This document shows positions 51,530 to 61,400 of a DNA stretch of 64,000 bases, in pieces. Below the pieces are notes generated by a model, which saw nothing but the letters and a program-made list of their open reading frames with translations, was not told the origin of the DNA and did no database searches. Source of the stretch: an uncultured bacterium (lineage in GTDB: Bacteria > Krumholzibacteriota > Krumholzibacteriia > LZORAL124-64-63); NCBI GenBank assembly GCA_903912525.1, contig CAIWHK010000009.1, positions 1 through 64,000 of the forward strand, read 5' to 3'. Every line of letters starts with the position of its first letter. Position 1 is the stretch's first letter. Position numbers and translations under genes: made by a program.

Positions 51530-52834
51530 TTGTCCTGCGACGTGCCCACGCCCCACTCCTGCGCCGCCGCCGGCGCCCTCCCCTACGCAGAAGCATTGCA
51601 ACTGGTGTTGGCGCGCACGCGGCCGTTGCCGGCCGTGAAAGTCGCGCTGGCCGACGCCCTGGGCTGCTACCTGGCGGCGCCCGCGAAGGCGCGCTCGGAC
51701 GCGCCGCGCTTCGAGCAATCGGCGATGGACGGGTATGCGGTGCGGGTCGGGGACCTGGCTTCCGCATCGGCGGCAGACCCGGTTTCGTTGCGCGTGGCGG
51801 GCGAACTGGCGGCGGGGGCGACGCGGCGCGTGACGATCAAGGCGGGCACCGTCGTGCGCGTGTTCACGGGCTCGCCGCTGCCGGGCGGCACGGGCGCGAT
51901 CGTCGTGCAGGAAGTGGTCACGCGCGAGGGCGATGTTGCGATGTTCGGCGCGCCGGCGCGCGAGGGCGCGCACATCCGGCGCGTCGGCGAGGAGTACCGC
52001 AAGGGCGACGAGCTGCTGCCGGCCGGGGTGGCGGTGACGCCGCCGGTCATCGGCCTGCTGGCGCAGCTGGGCCAGGCGACGGTGAAGGTGGGCGGCCGGC
52101 CGCGCGCGCTGGTCGTGACGATGGGTGATGAGTTGGTGCCGGCGGGCGTGACACCGGGGCGCGCGCAGGTCGTCGACGCGAACGGGCCGGCGCTGTGCGC
52201 GGCGTTGCGGGCGGCAGGATTGGCGGTGGTCAAGCACGTGTGCGTACGGGACGATGCGGCGGCGTTGCGCCGCGCGCTGGCCGCGGGGCTGCGCACGGCC
52301 GACCTGGTGGTGACCGTGGGCGGCGCCTCGGTGGGCGACCACGACCACGTGCCGGCGGTGCGGGCGCAGTTGGGCATCACCGAGATGTTCGGGCGCGTCG
52401 CGATCCGCCCCGGGCTGCCGAACTGGTTCGGTTTGTCCCCGCAAGGCGTGCCCGTGTTCGGGCTGCCGGGCAACCCGGTGTCGGCGCTGGTCTCGTTCGA
52501 GCTGCTGGTGCGGCCGGCGGTGCGGCGGCTGATGGGCGCCTCGTGCGCGGGGGCTGCCGACGGCATTGCCAATGCCGGGGCCGAGCTGCCGGCACTGTCG
52601 GCGCTGCTGGCAAGCGACGCCGCGCCGGGCGGCGACCGGATGACCTGGCTGCGCGCCCGGCTGGCCAGCGACGCCGATGGCGCGCTGTGCGTCGCCCCCG
52701 AGCGCGGCCAGGGCTCGCACATGCTCAGCAACCTGGCCCGCGCGCAGGCGCTGGCCGTCATCGAGGCCGGCGCCGACAAGCTGCCGGCCGGTACGTCCGT
52801 CCCCGTGCGTCGACTGGAGTGGTTCGAGCGATGA
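51530..52834 (+). CDS. moeA: Molybdopterin molybdotransferase MoeA
   Basis: A 434-residue enzyme that inserts molybdate into adenylylated molybdopterin. Domains in order: MoeA N-terminal (QSAMDGYAVR, FTGSPLPGGTGAIVVQE), the molybdopterin-binding domain (ALVVTMGDELVPAG, VVTVGGASVGDHD, VFGLPGNPVSALVSFELL), and C-terminal domain IV. The TTG at 51530 is chosen because AGAAGGGA lies upstream; a GTG at 51542 is possible. The stop overlaps the pyrC start (ATGA). Confidence 0.94.
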   Translation: MSCDVPTPHSCAAAGALPYAEALQLVLARTRPLPAVKVALADALGCYLAAPAKARSDAPRFEQSAMDGYAVRVGDLASASAADPVSLRVAGELAAGATRRVTIKAGTVVRVFTGSPLPGGTGAIVVQEVVTREGDVAMFGAPAREGAHIRRVGEEYRKGDELLPAGVAVTPPVIGLLAQLGQATVKVGGRPRALVVTMGDELVPAGVTPGRAQVVDANGPALCAALRAAGLAVVKHVCVRDDAAALRRALAAGLRTADLVVTVGGASVGDHDHVPAVRAQLGITEMFGRVAIRPGLPNWFGLSPQGVPVFGLPGNPVSALVSFELLVRPAVRRLMGASCAGAADGIANAGAELPALSALLASDAAPGGDRMTWLRARLASDADGALCVAPERGQGSHMLSNLARAQALAVIEAGADKLPAGTSVPVRRLEWFER

Positions 52835-53901
52835 CGACAGCGACCCTGACCATCACGCGCCCCGACGACTGGCACCTGCACCTGCGCGACGGCGAGCTCA
52901 TGGCCAGCGTGCTGCCGCATTCGGCGCGCTGCTTCGCCCGCGCCGTCATCATGCCGAACCTGAAGCCGCCGGTGACCACGGCGGCGGCGGCGCGCGCCTA
53001 CTACGACCGCATCCTCGACGCGCTGCACCCGGACCTCGACTTCACGCCGCTGATGACGCTGTACCTGACCGATGCGACGACGCCGGCGGAGATCGAGCGG
53101 GCGCGCGCGGACGGCGTCGTGGTGGCGGCGAAGCTGTACCCGGCGGGCGCGACGACGAATTCGGACGACGGGCTGACCGACCTGGCGCGCGCGCGGCCCG
53201 TGTTCGAGGCGATGGCCGCCTGCGGCATGCCGCTGCTGGTGCACGGCGAGGTGACCGATCCCGCGGTCGACATCTTCGATCGCGAGGCGGTCTTCCTGGA
53301 GCGGCACCTGCGGCCGCTGATCGACGCGGTGCCGGGCCTGAAGGTGGTGCTCGAGCACGTGACGACGAAGCAGGGCGTCGACTTCGTGCTGCAGGGCCCG
53401 TCCACGCTGGCGGCCACCATCACCGCCCATCACCTGCTCTACAACCGCGGGGCGATGTTCAAGGGCGGGCTCAACCCGCACTACTACTGCCTGCCCGTGC
53501 TCAAGCGCGAGGAGCATCGCCTGGCGCTGGTCGCCGCGGCGACGGGCGGCTCGCCGAAGTTCTTCCTGGGCACCGACAGCGCGCCGCATGCGCGCAGCGC
53601 CAAGGAATGCGACTGTGGGTGCGCGGGCATCTTCAGCGCGCCCGTGGCCATCGAGATGTACGCGACGGTGTTCGACGAGGCCGGCGCGCTGCACCGGCTC
53701 GAGGGCTTCGCCGGGCACCACGGCCCCATGTTCTACGGACTGCCGTTCAACCGCAGCACGCTGACCCTGGTGCGGGAGACGAGACCCGTGCCCGACGTGG
53801 TGGCCGGCGGGGCGGCCGGAGAGCTGGTCCCGCTGGGGGCCGGCGCGCCGGTGCTGTGGTCGCTGGAAGCGCCTGACCACACCCTGCGCTATCGGGGCTG
53901 A
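52831..53901 (+). CDS. pyrC: Dihydroorotase PyrC
   Basis: A 356-residue class II dihydroorotase of pyrimidine synthesis. Metal-binding HLHLRDG near residue 14, the carbamylated Lys in VVAAKLYPAGATTNSDDG, LLVHGEVTDPAVDIFDREAVF, LEHVTTK, ATITAHHLLYNR and GTDSAPHARSAKE (catalytic Asp) are all present. It is translationally coupled to moeA, an unusual neighbour with no metabolic link that I know of. No terminator is evident; the next gene starts 167 bp later with its own AT-rich promoter region. Confidence 0.96.
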   Translation: MTTATLTITRPDDWHLHLRDGELMASVLPHSARCFARAVIMPNLKPPVTTAAAARAYYDRILDALHPDLDFTPLMTLYLTDATTPAEIERARADGVVVAAKLYPAGATTNSDDGLTDLARARPVFEAMAACGMPLLVHGEVTDPAVDIFDREAVFLERHLRPLIDAVPGLKVVLEHVTTKQGVDFVLQGPSTLAATITAHHLLYNRGAMFKGGLNPHYYCLPVLKREEHRLALVAAATGGSPKFFLGTDSAPHARSAKECDCGCAGIFSAPVAIEMYATVFDEAGALHRLEGFAGHHGPMFYGLPFNRSTLTLVRETRPVPDVVAGGAAGELVPLGAGAPVLWSLEAPDHTLRYRG

Positions 53902-54068
53902 TGTCGTTCCTGCACGCCTGCGGCGGGTTGGCGGACCTGACGATAGGGCGTTACGGGCTGCGCAAAAAGACACCACCAAATCAGTTTTGATTTCGGATAG
54001 AATTCCCCTCGGAGGGGCCGGTTGCGCCGCGCGCCGGCCGAATCGGTACCGAACCGGGGGGAATCCAC

Positions 54069-54512
54069 ATGAACCGCCAACTGCGCCACGATTCGTGGCG
54101 ACGCCTCGCCCGCGCCCTGCCGCTGCTCGCCATGTTCGCATTGCTCACAGCCTTGTCCGGGTGCGGAACAGACAAGAGCGTCGGCCCTTCCGGAAAGGCG
54201 GCCAACTTCGGCATCCTGGTCGTCAACGGCTCCGCGCTCAACGTCACGGTGCGCGTCACCGGGCCGCAGTTCAGCCAGACGTCCGTCACCGTCCCGTCGG
54301 GCGGGTTCGATTCCGTCGAGGTCGTCGCCTCGACCGGCGATGCGATCACCTTCAAGGCCGATGGCGGCGGGCTGCCGACGGCCACGGGCGGCTGCGCGGC
54401 GGGCGCCGACGCCGTGTCCAACTATCCGGCGGTGTACGCGCAGGTCAACATCCTGGACCCGCTCACGGTCGGCGGGGAGCTGCAGGTCGTGTGCAGCTCG
54501 GGCTGGCAATAG
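54069..54512 (+). CDS. Small lipoprotein of unknown function
   Basis: A 147-residue protein with a lipoprotein signal (LARALPLLAMFALLTALSGCG; Cys at the LSGC box) and a beta-rich mature part (NFGILVVNGSALNVTVRVTGPQFSQTSVTVPSGG). I do not recognise a family. Two pairs of later cysteines could bridge. GGGGGAA precedes the ATG. A strong terminator follows. It is probably in the outer membrane. Confidence 0.7.
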   Translation: MNRQLRHDSWRRLARALPLLAMFALLTALSGCGTDKSVGPSGKAANFGILVVNGSALNVTVRVTGPQFSQTSVTVPSGGFDSVEVVASTGDAITFKADGGGLPTATGGCAAGADAVSNYPAVYAQVNILDPLTVGGELQVVCSSGWQ

Positions 54513-54529
54513 CCGCGCGGATGAAGAAC

Positions 54530-54573
54530 AAGAGCGGCGGCATCCCGACCGGGCGGCCGCCGCTCTTCGTTTC
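54530..54573 (+). terminator. Intrinsic terminator after the lipoprotein gene
   Basis: AAGAGCGGCGGC (54530-54541) and GCCGCCGCTCTT (54556-54567) form a perfect 12-bp stem, followed by CGTTTCC; lies between convergent genes. Confidence 0.75.
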
Positions 54574-54597
54574 CGCCCCGGTCGTGACGCGCGCGGG

Positions 54598-55227
54598 TCA
54601 GAACCGGAGGAATAGCCGGCCCTGCGCCGTGAAGCCGTCGAGCCCGAAGTCGCGCGAATACTCGGTGACGCCGATCACCTTGGCGTACTGGGGCGTGACC
54701 GACACGTACTGCGCCTCGACGCCGAGGCCCCACTTCTCGCCCAGGAACCAGTGGCCGCCCACGCGACCGTGCACGCCCAGCGCCGTCGCGCTGTCGCCCA
54801 CCGACTGGTCGGGGTGCCCATCGGAAGTGAACAGCGCATCTATGGTGGTCAGGTAGGCGCCGACGCCGGCGCCGACGAACAGTTCGGACGTCTCGCCCCG
54901 CGGGAACACGCGCAGCAGCGTCGCCGTCAACGGCACCGCCGTGATGTCGAACGTGCCGTTCCACACATCGCCCGAGATCTGCCCGATGTACTCGCCTGAC
55001 GGCCCCTCCAGTGAAAACCGCCCGGCCGCGATCTCCGCCGCGAAGCGCGGGCTGAGCCGGTGGCCGACGAACACGCTGCCGGCGAACCCGGCGTCATAGC
55101 CGTCCACGTCGCTCGACTGGGGCGAGTACACGCCGCCCGAAACCCCGATCCAGTTGACCGGCGCCTCGGCCGCGCCCGCCGCCGTCGCCATCAGTGCCAC
55201 GCAGATCATGGCCAGCAGGATCTTCAT
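54598..55227 (-). CDS. Outer-membrane beta-barrel protein
   Basis: A 209-residue protein with signal peptide MKILLAMICVALMATAAGAA and a mature part of alternating hydrophobic strands ending in the aromatic C-terminus QGRLFLRF, as expected for Bam-inserted barrels. Strand-like lines (AGSVFVGHRLSPRFAAEIAAGRF, LFVGAGVGAYLTTI, WGLGVEAQYVSV) give about eight strands, similar to OmpW/OmpA-type porin-like proteins. Function unknown. Start set by the signal peptide. Confidence 0.8.
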   Translation of the reverse strand: MKILLAMICVALMATAAGAAEAPVNWIGVSGGVYSPQSSDVDGYDAGFAGSVFVGHRLSPRFAAEIAAGRFSLEGPSGEYIGQISGDVWNGTFDITAVPLTATLLRVFPRGETSELFVGAGVGAYLTTIDALFTSDGHPDQSVGDSATALGVHGRVGGHWFLGEKWGLGVEAQYVSVTPQYAKVIGVTEYSRDFGLDGFTAQGRLFLRF

Positions 55228-55452
55228 GTCGATCTCCCCGGGTCGGATGCCACTCCCACACCGCAGGGCGAGCGCCGCCATCGGCGACGCGCGCCACCGC
55301 CCCCACCGGCTTGGATTCTAGCCCCGCGTCACCTCTCCGGTCAACGCACAAACAAGGGAAATGCCCAGGGAAGAAAGACGACCGCCGGCGTGTGTGTTCA
55401 CGTCGGCGGTCGCCTGTCACCATGATGCCGCGCGCGTAACGCATTCGTGACG

Positions 55453-55470
55453 ACTTGCGCCGGCGCAAGT
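55453..55470. repeat. Palindrome family A, single copy
   Basis: ACTTGCGCCGGCGCAAGT lies 14 bp after the stop of the AspA-fusion gene (minus strand). Confidence 0.85.
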
Positions 55471-55483
55471 GCGCCGCGCCGCG

Positions 55484-57349
55484 CTAGATCTTCCGCGGCC
55501 GCACCATCGCCTCGGGCGACAGCAGGCGGTCGAGCTCTTCGCGCGAGAGCAGGTTCTTCTCCAGCACCAGCTCGTACACGCCGCGCCCGGTGATCAGCGC
55601 CTCCTGCGCCAGCTCGGTGCTCACGTCGTAGCCCAGCACCGGGTTCAGCGCCGTGACGACGCCGATGCTGCGCCGCACGTGCTCGCGACAGCGCTCGACG
55701 TTGGCGGTGATGCCCGAAACGCAGCGCACGCGCAGCGTCTCCATGCCGTTCTCGAGCATGTCGATCGACTCCAGCAGGCTCTGCACGATGATCGGTTCCA
55801 TCACGTTCAGCTCGAGCTGGCCGGCCTCGGCCGCCATCGTCACCGTCAGGTCGTTGCCGATCACCTTGAAGGCGATCTGGTTGACGACTTCGGGGATCAC
55901 CGGGTTGACTTTGCCCGGCATGATCGACGAGCCCGGCTGCATCGGCGGCAGGTTGATCTCGCCGAAGCCCGTGCGCGGGCCGCTCGACAACAGCCGCAGG
56001 TCGTTGCAGATCTTCGACAGCTTCACGGCCAGGCGCTTGAGCGCCGAGCTGTACATGATGAAGGCGCCGGTATCCATGGTCGACTCGATCAGGTGCGGCG
56101 CCAGGCGCATTTCCAGGCCGGTGATGTCGCGCAGGTGCGCCACGGCCTTCGCGCCGAACGCGGGATCGGCGTTCAGGCCGGTGCCGATGGCGGTGCCGCC
56201 CAGGTTCACTTCCAGGAACAACGCAACGTTCTGCTCCAGACGCTCGATCTCCTCGCCGAGAGTCACAGAGTAGGCCTCGAACTCCTGGCCCAGCGTCATC
56301 GGCACCGCGTCCTGCAGCTGCGTGCGGCCCATCTTCAGAACGTCGGTGAATTCGGCGGCCTTGGCCGCGAAGGCGGCGACCAGCTCGCGCAGCACGTTGC
56401 AGATGCCGACGTTGGAGCGGATCAGCCCCACGCGCAGCGCCGTCGGGTAGGCGTCGTTCGTCGACTGCGACAGGTTGACGTGGTTGTTCGGGTGGCAGTG
56501 CCGGTACTCGCCCTTCGCATGGCCGAGGTGCTCGAGCGCGCGGTTGGCGATGACCTCGTTGGCGTTCATGTTCGTCGAGGTGCCGGCGCCGCCCTGCACC
56601 AGGTCGACCACGAAGTGGCCGTGCAGCTTGCCCTCGATGATCTCGTGGCACGCGATCCCGATGGCGTCGGCGATGGGCTGCGGCAAGTGACCCAGCTCGG
56701 CGTTGGCGCGGGCGCAGGCAGCCTTCACCATCGCCAGCGACTCGACCAACGCCGGGTGGTGCGCCAGCACGACGCCGCTGATCGGGAAGTTCTCCACCGC
56801 GCGCAGGGTCTGGATGCCGTAGTAGAACTCGTCGGGCACCTCGCGGTCGCCGAGCAGGTCGTGCTCGGTGCGGGTGCGGCCGCTGAGGTACTGCGCGCCG
56901 GGGTTCGCGACGTGGGCCGAGGCCCCGCGCATGCGGCGCGAGATGACGCGCGCGACGCGCGAGATCACCTTGGCGGCCAGTTGCGGCTCGGCCTCCATCA
57001 GCGCCACGAACGTGTCGCGGCCGAACCGGTGGATGCGGCAATCGAGCAGCGCGCGGGCCGAAGCCGAGTGCGGGTAGTCCTCGAGCAGGCCGCCCTCGCC
57101 CAGGAAGTCGCGCGGGCCGAACCAGGCCAGGCGCCGCTCGCCGCCGCCGGGCAGGCAGCGGAACAGCTCGACCTCGCCGCTCTCGATCAGGTGCAGCGCG
57201 CGGCGTGGCTCGCCCTCCTCGAACAGGTGGGCGCCGCGGGCCAGCGTCACCGGCTCCATCAATGCGGCGAGGCGGGACAGCTCAGCGGGCGTCAGGTCGC
57301 GGAACAGCTCGATGCGGGTGAGGAAATCGAGGGTCTGGTCGCAGTCCAA
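55484..57349 (-). CDS. aspA: Fusion of a cyclic-nucleotide-binding-like domain with aspartate ammonia-lyase
   Basis: A 621-residue protein. Residues about 8-140 form a CRP-type effector domain (LFRDLTPAELSRLAAL, HLFEEGEPRRALHLIESGEVELF, FLGEGGLLEDYPHSASARAL). The usual phosphate-binding Arg of R(S/T)A is His94 (HSA), so cAMP binding is doubtful. From about 159 it is a full AspA (TRTEHDLLGDREVP, TNMNANEVIANRALE, the signature GSSIMPGKVNP), which turns aspartate into fumarate and ammonia. Ordinary AspA has about 470 residues and no such domain. A TTG at 57349 follows GGAGG with seven bases between; the upstream ATG at 57397 lacks a ribosome binding site. Confidence 0.92.
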   Translation of the reverse strand: MDCDQTLDFLTRIELFRDLTPAELSRLAALMEPVTLARGAHLFEEGEPRRALHLIESGEVELFRCLPGGGERRLAWFGPRDFLGEGGLLEDYPHSASARALLDCRIHRFGRDTFVALMEAEPQLAAKVISRVARVISRRMRGASAHVANPGAQYLSGRTRTEHDLLGDREVPDEFYYGIQTLRAVENFPISGVVLAHHPALVESLAMVKAACARANAELGHLPQPIADAIGIACHEIIEGKLHGHFVVDLVQGGAGTSTNMNANEVIANRALEHLGHAKGEYRHCHPNNHVNLSQSTNDAYPTALRVGLIRSNVGICNVLRELVAAFAAKAAEFTDVLKMGRTQLQDAVPMTLGQEFEAYSVTLGEEIERLEQNVALFLEVNLGGTAIGTGLNADPAFGAKAVAHLRDITGLEMRLAPHLIESTMDTGAFIMYSSALKRLAVKLSKICNDLRLLSSGPRTGFGEINLPPMQPGSSIMPGKVNPVIPEVVNQIAFKVIGNDLTVTMAAEAGQLELNVMEPIIVQSLLESIDMLENGMETLRVRCVSGITANVERCREHVRRSIGVVTALNPVLGYDVSTELAQEALITGRGVYELVLEKNLLSREELDRLLSPEAMVRPRKI

Positions 57350-57413
57350 GGCGGGGCCTCCGGGTGGGGGTAGAACGGCAAGGTCGCACCTCGGCATGGG
57401 GACGGCAACCCGG

Positions 57414-58229
57414 TCAGTCGAGAACGGTGACGTCGTCCCCGGCCCGCACGACGCCTTCGCTTTCGGCGATCACGTTCATGCCGAAGCGGACCCCGCCCTG
57501 CCACGTGCGATAGCCGGCCAGGGTGCGCAGGGGTTCGGGCCCGTCGGGCGCGCCGGTCGCCTGGTCGATGGTCGTCACCGTGCAGCGGACGCACGGCTTG
57601 ACCAGGCGGAAGGTGACCGGGCCGATGCGGATGCGGCGCCAGCCGTCCTCGGCTTCCGGCGCGCAGCCGTCGACCACGAGGTTGGGGCGGAAGCGATCCA
57701 TCGGCAGCGGATTCACGAGGCGCGCGTTGAGGTCGGCCAGCGAGGCCGTCGAGACAAGCAGGTACGGGTAGCCGTCGGCGAAGCTGACTTCGTCGCCGGG
57801 GGCGCCGTAGCGCGGGTCGACGGGGCGCTGCGTGGCTGCGGGCATGTGGACCAGGCGGGCCGGCGTACCGAGGACGTTGCGCAGCCACGCGGCGGCCAGG
57901 TCGCCGGCGTCAACCACCGGCACGGTGTCGTCCCAGACGGTGGCCTCGCTCGTGGCGCCGGTGCGGGCAGGGCCGCCGTCGCCGTCGAGCGGGATCGACA
58001 GCAAGGGCCGGTCGGGCGCGCCGAGGACCAGCGCCTGCGCGGTCAGTTCGGCCTCGACCAGCGCGAGCACGCGGTGCGTGCGCTGCGAGATGAACCGCCC
58101 GGCGTCATCGACGATCATCCAGCGGCGGTCGCCGGCGAAGCCGCGCGGTTGCGCCAGCGCGGCCGCGGGCGCAGTGCCGCGGCAGCCCTTGACGGGGTAG
58201 ACGTGGAGCGAGGTCAAGGTCAGGGGCAT
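57414..58229 (-). CDS. MOSC-domain (YcbX-like) molybdenum-cofactor protein
   Basis: A 271-residue cytosolic protein with an N-terminal MOSC beta-barrel domain (LTSLHVYPVKGCRG, DRRWMIVDDAGRFISQRTH) and a C-terminal MOSC domain with FRPNLVVDG and VKPCVRCTVTTIDQATG, where the first Cys is the probable molybdenum ligand. This resembles YcbX and mARC, which reduce N-hydroxylated compounds with an electron partner. moaA and moeA nearby supply the cofactor. It is 64 bp upstream of the AspA-fusion gene in the same direction. Confidence 0.9.
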   Translation of the reverse strand: MPLTLTSLHVYPVKGCRGTAPAAALAQPRGFAGDRRWMIVDDAGRFISQRTHRVLALVEAELTAQALVLGAPDRPLLSIPLDGDGGPARTGATSEATVWDDTVPVVDAGDLAAAWLRNVLGTPARLVHMPAATQRPVDPRYGAPGDEVSFADGYPYLLVSTASLADLNARLVNPLPMDRFRPNLVVDGCAPEAEDGWRRIRIGPVTFRLVKPCVRCTVTTIDQATGAPDGPEPLRTLAGYRTWQGGVRFGMNVIAESEGVVRAGDDVTVLD

Positions 58230-58350
58230 GGCGTCCTCGGTTGCTCACCCGGGCCGGATGCTGTCAGCGACCATCACGGCCCCATTCTACCGCCATCGGG
58301 AACGAAGGACAACCATCCCGGGGGCGCGAAACGCTGCCTGGCGCAGAAAA

Positions 58351-58398
58351 CGGCGCCGGCGCAACCATCACGACGAGGTGAGCGTTGCGCCGGCGCAA
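58351..58398. repeat. Paired family-A palindromes, 34-bp period
   Basis: CGGCGCCGGCGCAA (58351, imperfect) and TTGCGCCGGCGCAA (58385-58398) flank TCAC-gacgag-GTGA, as in the pairs at 48290 and 48716. It lies between the MOSC start and the Calx-beta stop. Confidence 0.88.
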
Positions 58399-58437
58399 GT
58401 GTCCCGGCAGGACCATCGGTCATTTAGCGCGGCCCGA

Positions 58438-61400
58438 TCAGGGGTCGTCGTCGTCGATCACGCCGTTGGCCTCGACCGGCGTCCCCAGCACGCCGTTGGT
58501 CGGCGAGGCCGCCAGCCGCAGCACCATGATCTCCTGGTTCTCGTGCACCAGATCCTGCACCGTCGGCACGGTGATGACGCGCGTCGTCGAGCCGGCAGGG
58601 ATCGTCCACGGGCCGATCGGCGCCGTGTAGTCGTCCGCGCCCTGCGTCGAGCCGTCCAGCGAGATCACGTTGAACGTCACCGGCACGATGGACTGGCGGT
58701 CCATCGTCACCGTGAACGACAGGGTGCCGCCCTCGGTCACGGCCGGGCCGGCGGTGATGGTCAGCACCGGCTGGTCGCCGTCGATGATGTTCCCCGTGGC
58801 CGTCGGCGTCGCGCCCACGACGGCGTTGGTCGGGTTGATGATGGTGATCGTGAAGTTCTCGGTCGCCAGCTCGGGGCCGGCGTCGTCGATCGTCGGCACG
58901 TTGATCGTCAGGTTCGACTGGCCGGCCGGCACCGTGTACGGGCCGGTGGCCGCGCTGACGAAGTCGATGCCCGAGCCCGCCGCCGTGCCGTTGGCGAACT
59001 GCACGAAGAACTGGATGGCGGCCTCGCTGGTCCAGGCCAGGTGCACCGTGAAGGCGATGTCCGTGCCCTCGGTCGCCGACGCGGGGCCGGTGAACGACAG
59101 GGGCGACGGGTCGCCGTCGGTGATGGTGCCCGTGGCGCTGTTGAAGCCGCTGAGCGTCGCGTTGGTCGGCGTGATCAGCGTGGTCGTGAACGCCTCGCTG
59201 GCGTTGTCGCCGCCGTCGCCGGCGATGGTCGGCACCGACACGTTGACCGTCGTGGCGCCCGCCGCGATCGTGAACGGCCCGGTGCCGGCGCCGTTGATGT
59301 CGCTCAGCACGTTGGCCGTCGCGCTCGAGTACTGCACCCGGAAGGTGATCGGCGCGGTCGAGGCCGCGGTCAGGGTGACCGGGAACACGGCGTTCTGGCC
59401 TTCGATCACCGTCGGGGCCGCGGCGATGGACAGGCGCGGCGCATCGACGATCGTCAGGTCCAGACCCGTCACGCCCAGGGCGACGTTGGCCCCCGCGATG
59501 GAGGCATGCAGGATCTCGTCGATCTCGCCGGTCAACTGGTCGTCCAGCAGCGGCACCGTGAAGCTGACCGACGACGTGAACGCCGGGATCACCTGCGCGC
59601 CGTTCTGCGCGAAACTGTAGTCGACGCCGGCGCCCTGCGACGTGCCCGGCAGCAGCGTCAGGCTGTACGTCGTGGGCGCCTGCCGCTGCGTGGTCAGGCT
59701 GACCGTGAACGTGATCGTGCTGCCCTCGTTCGCGCGCGCCAGCACGGCGCCCAGGTTGATCGAGGGGAACTCGTCGTCGGTGATGGCGCAGAAGGCGTCG
59801 GCCTCGGTCGGGCTGATGGCGGCGTTGGTCGCGGCCGACAGGTGCAGCACGAAGGTCTCGTTGTCGTCGTCCCAGGCGTCGTCGTGCAGCGTTACCGGCA
59901 CGTTCACGCTGCCCTGGCCGGCGGCGATGGTGAACACCTGGCCAACGGCCGTGTAGTCGGTGGCCGAGCTGGCCGTCTGGTCGACGGTGTCGGCGCGGAA
60001 GGTGACGTCGCCGGTGCTGGTGACTGCCGCGCCCAGCGTGTTGACCAGCCGTACCGTGAAGACGGCCTGCGTCGCGGATTCGTTCACGGCGACATCGGCC
60101 ACCGCCAGCAGCGGTTGGTCGTCGTCGACCACCGTCGCCGTGGCGACCAGGCCCGCGAACCCGGGCCGGCTGCCGCTGTCGATGCGCAGCCGGAAGTACT
60201 CATTGAGCGCCTCGGCCTGCGTGCCCGCCTGCAGCGCGACCGGGAACGTGGCCGTGGTCGCGTCGGCCGGGATGGTCCAGGTGGCGCCCGTCGCGGCGGT
60301 GTAGTCCGACCCGGCGACAGCATCTTCCTGGCCCGTCGCCGAGCCGAGGCCGTCGCCCGCCAGCGTGGACACCGCCAGGGTGACCGGCGCGTTGTACGGC
60401 GCCTGCAGGCGCAGCGTGAAGACCGCCGTGCCGCCGGCCTCGCCCACCGTCACGCCGTCCAGCGCGATCGACTGCGGGTCGTCATCGACGATCGTGCACG
60501 ACACCGGCGTCCCCGCCCAGTGGGCGTTGGCGGACACCTGCGACAGGTTCGCCGTGAACGTCTCGTCGCCCTCGTAGTAGGGGTCGGCCAGCAGCACCAC
60601 CGGGATGATGCGCTGGGTCTGGCCGGCAGCGATGAAGAAGGGCGTGCCCACGGCCGTGTAGTCGGCGCCACTGGTCGCGGTGCCCGCCGTGGTCGCGAAC
60701 GTGAAGGTGACCGGGATCGGCTCCGCGTGCGGGATGCTCACCACGAACTGCGCCGAGCCGGCGTCCTCGGTCGCCGGGGTCACGACCAACGACAGCGTCG
60801 TCTGGTCGTCGTCGGCCACCGTGCAGGACAGGCGATCCTCGGCGCCGATCAGCGCGTTGGCCAGCCCGGTCAGCACGACTTCGAAGCTCTCGGGATCCTC
60901 AAGATCGTCATCGTCAATGACCGTCAGGTGCACCAGGCGCGTCAATGGATCGCCCGGCTGGAACGTGACGTCCTGGTCCATGGCGACGTAGTCCGCGCCG
61001 CCGGTGGCGGTGCCGTCGACCGTCGTCAGGTGCAACTGCACCGGCAGCGAACTGGCGTGGCTCAGGACGATCTGGAAATCGGCGGTCGTGGCCACGGCAG
61101 CCTCGGCCAGCGCCAGCCCGCCAAGGGCCACCGGACGCAGCGTGGCCACGGGCGGCTGCGTGTTGTTGTACACCGTGGCGATGACGTCGGCGATGGCGAG
61201 CCCCGGCCCGTACTGCGGGTCGCTGGAGGCCGCGCTGTGGCTGATGGTGATCGTCAGGTCGTCGGCGTCGACCTGGTCGAGGTCGGACCACAGCCTGATG
61301 ACCTGCTCCTGGTCCCAGTTCGCCGTCGTGAACGTCACAACCGAAGGCACGATGTGGAACGTCGGGTCGGCCGGCGACGGCGTGATCGTAATGGTCACCG

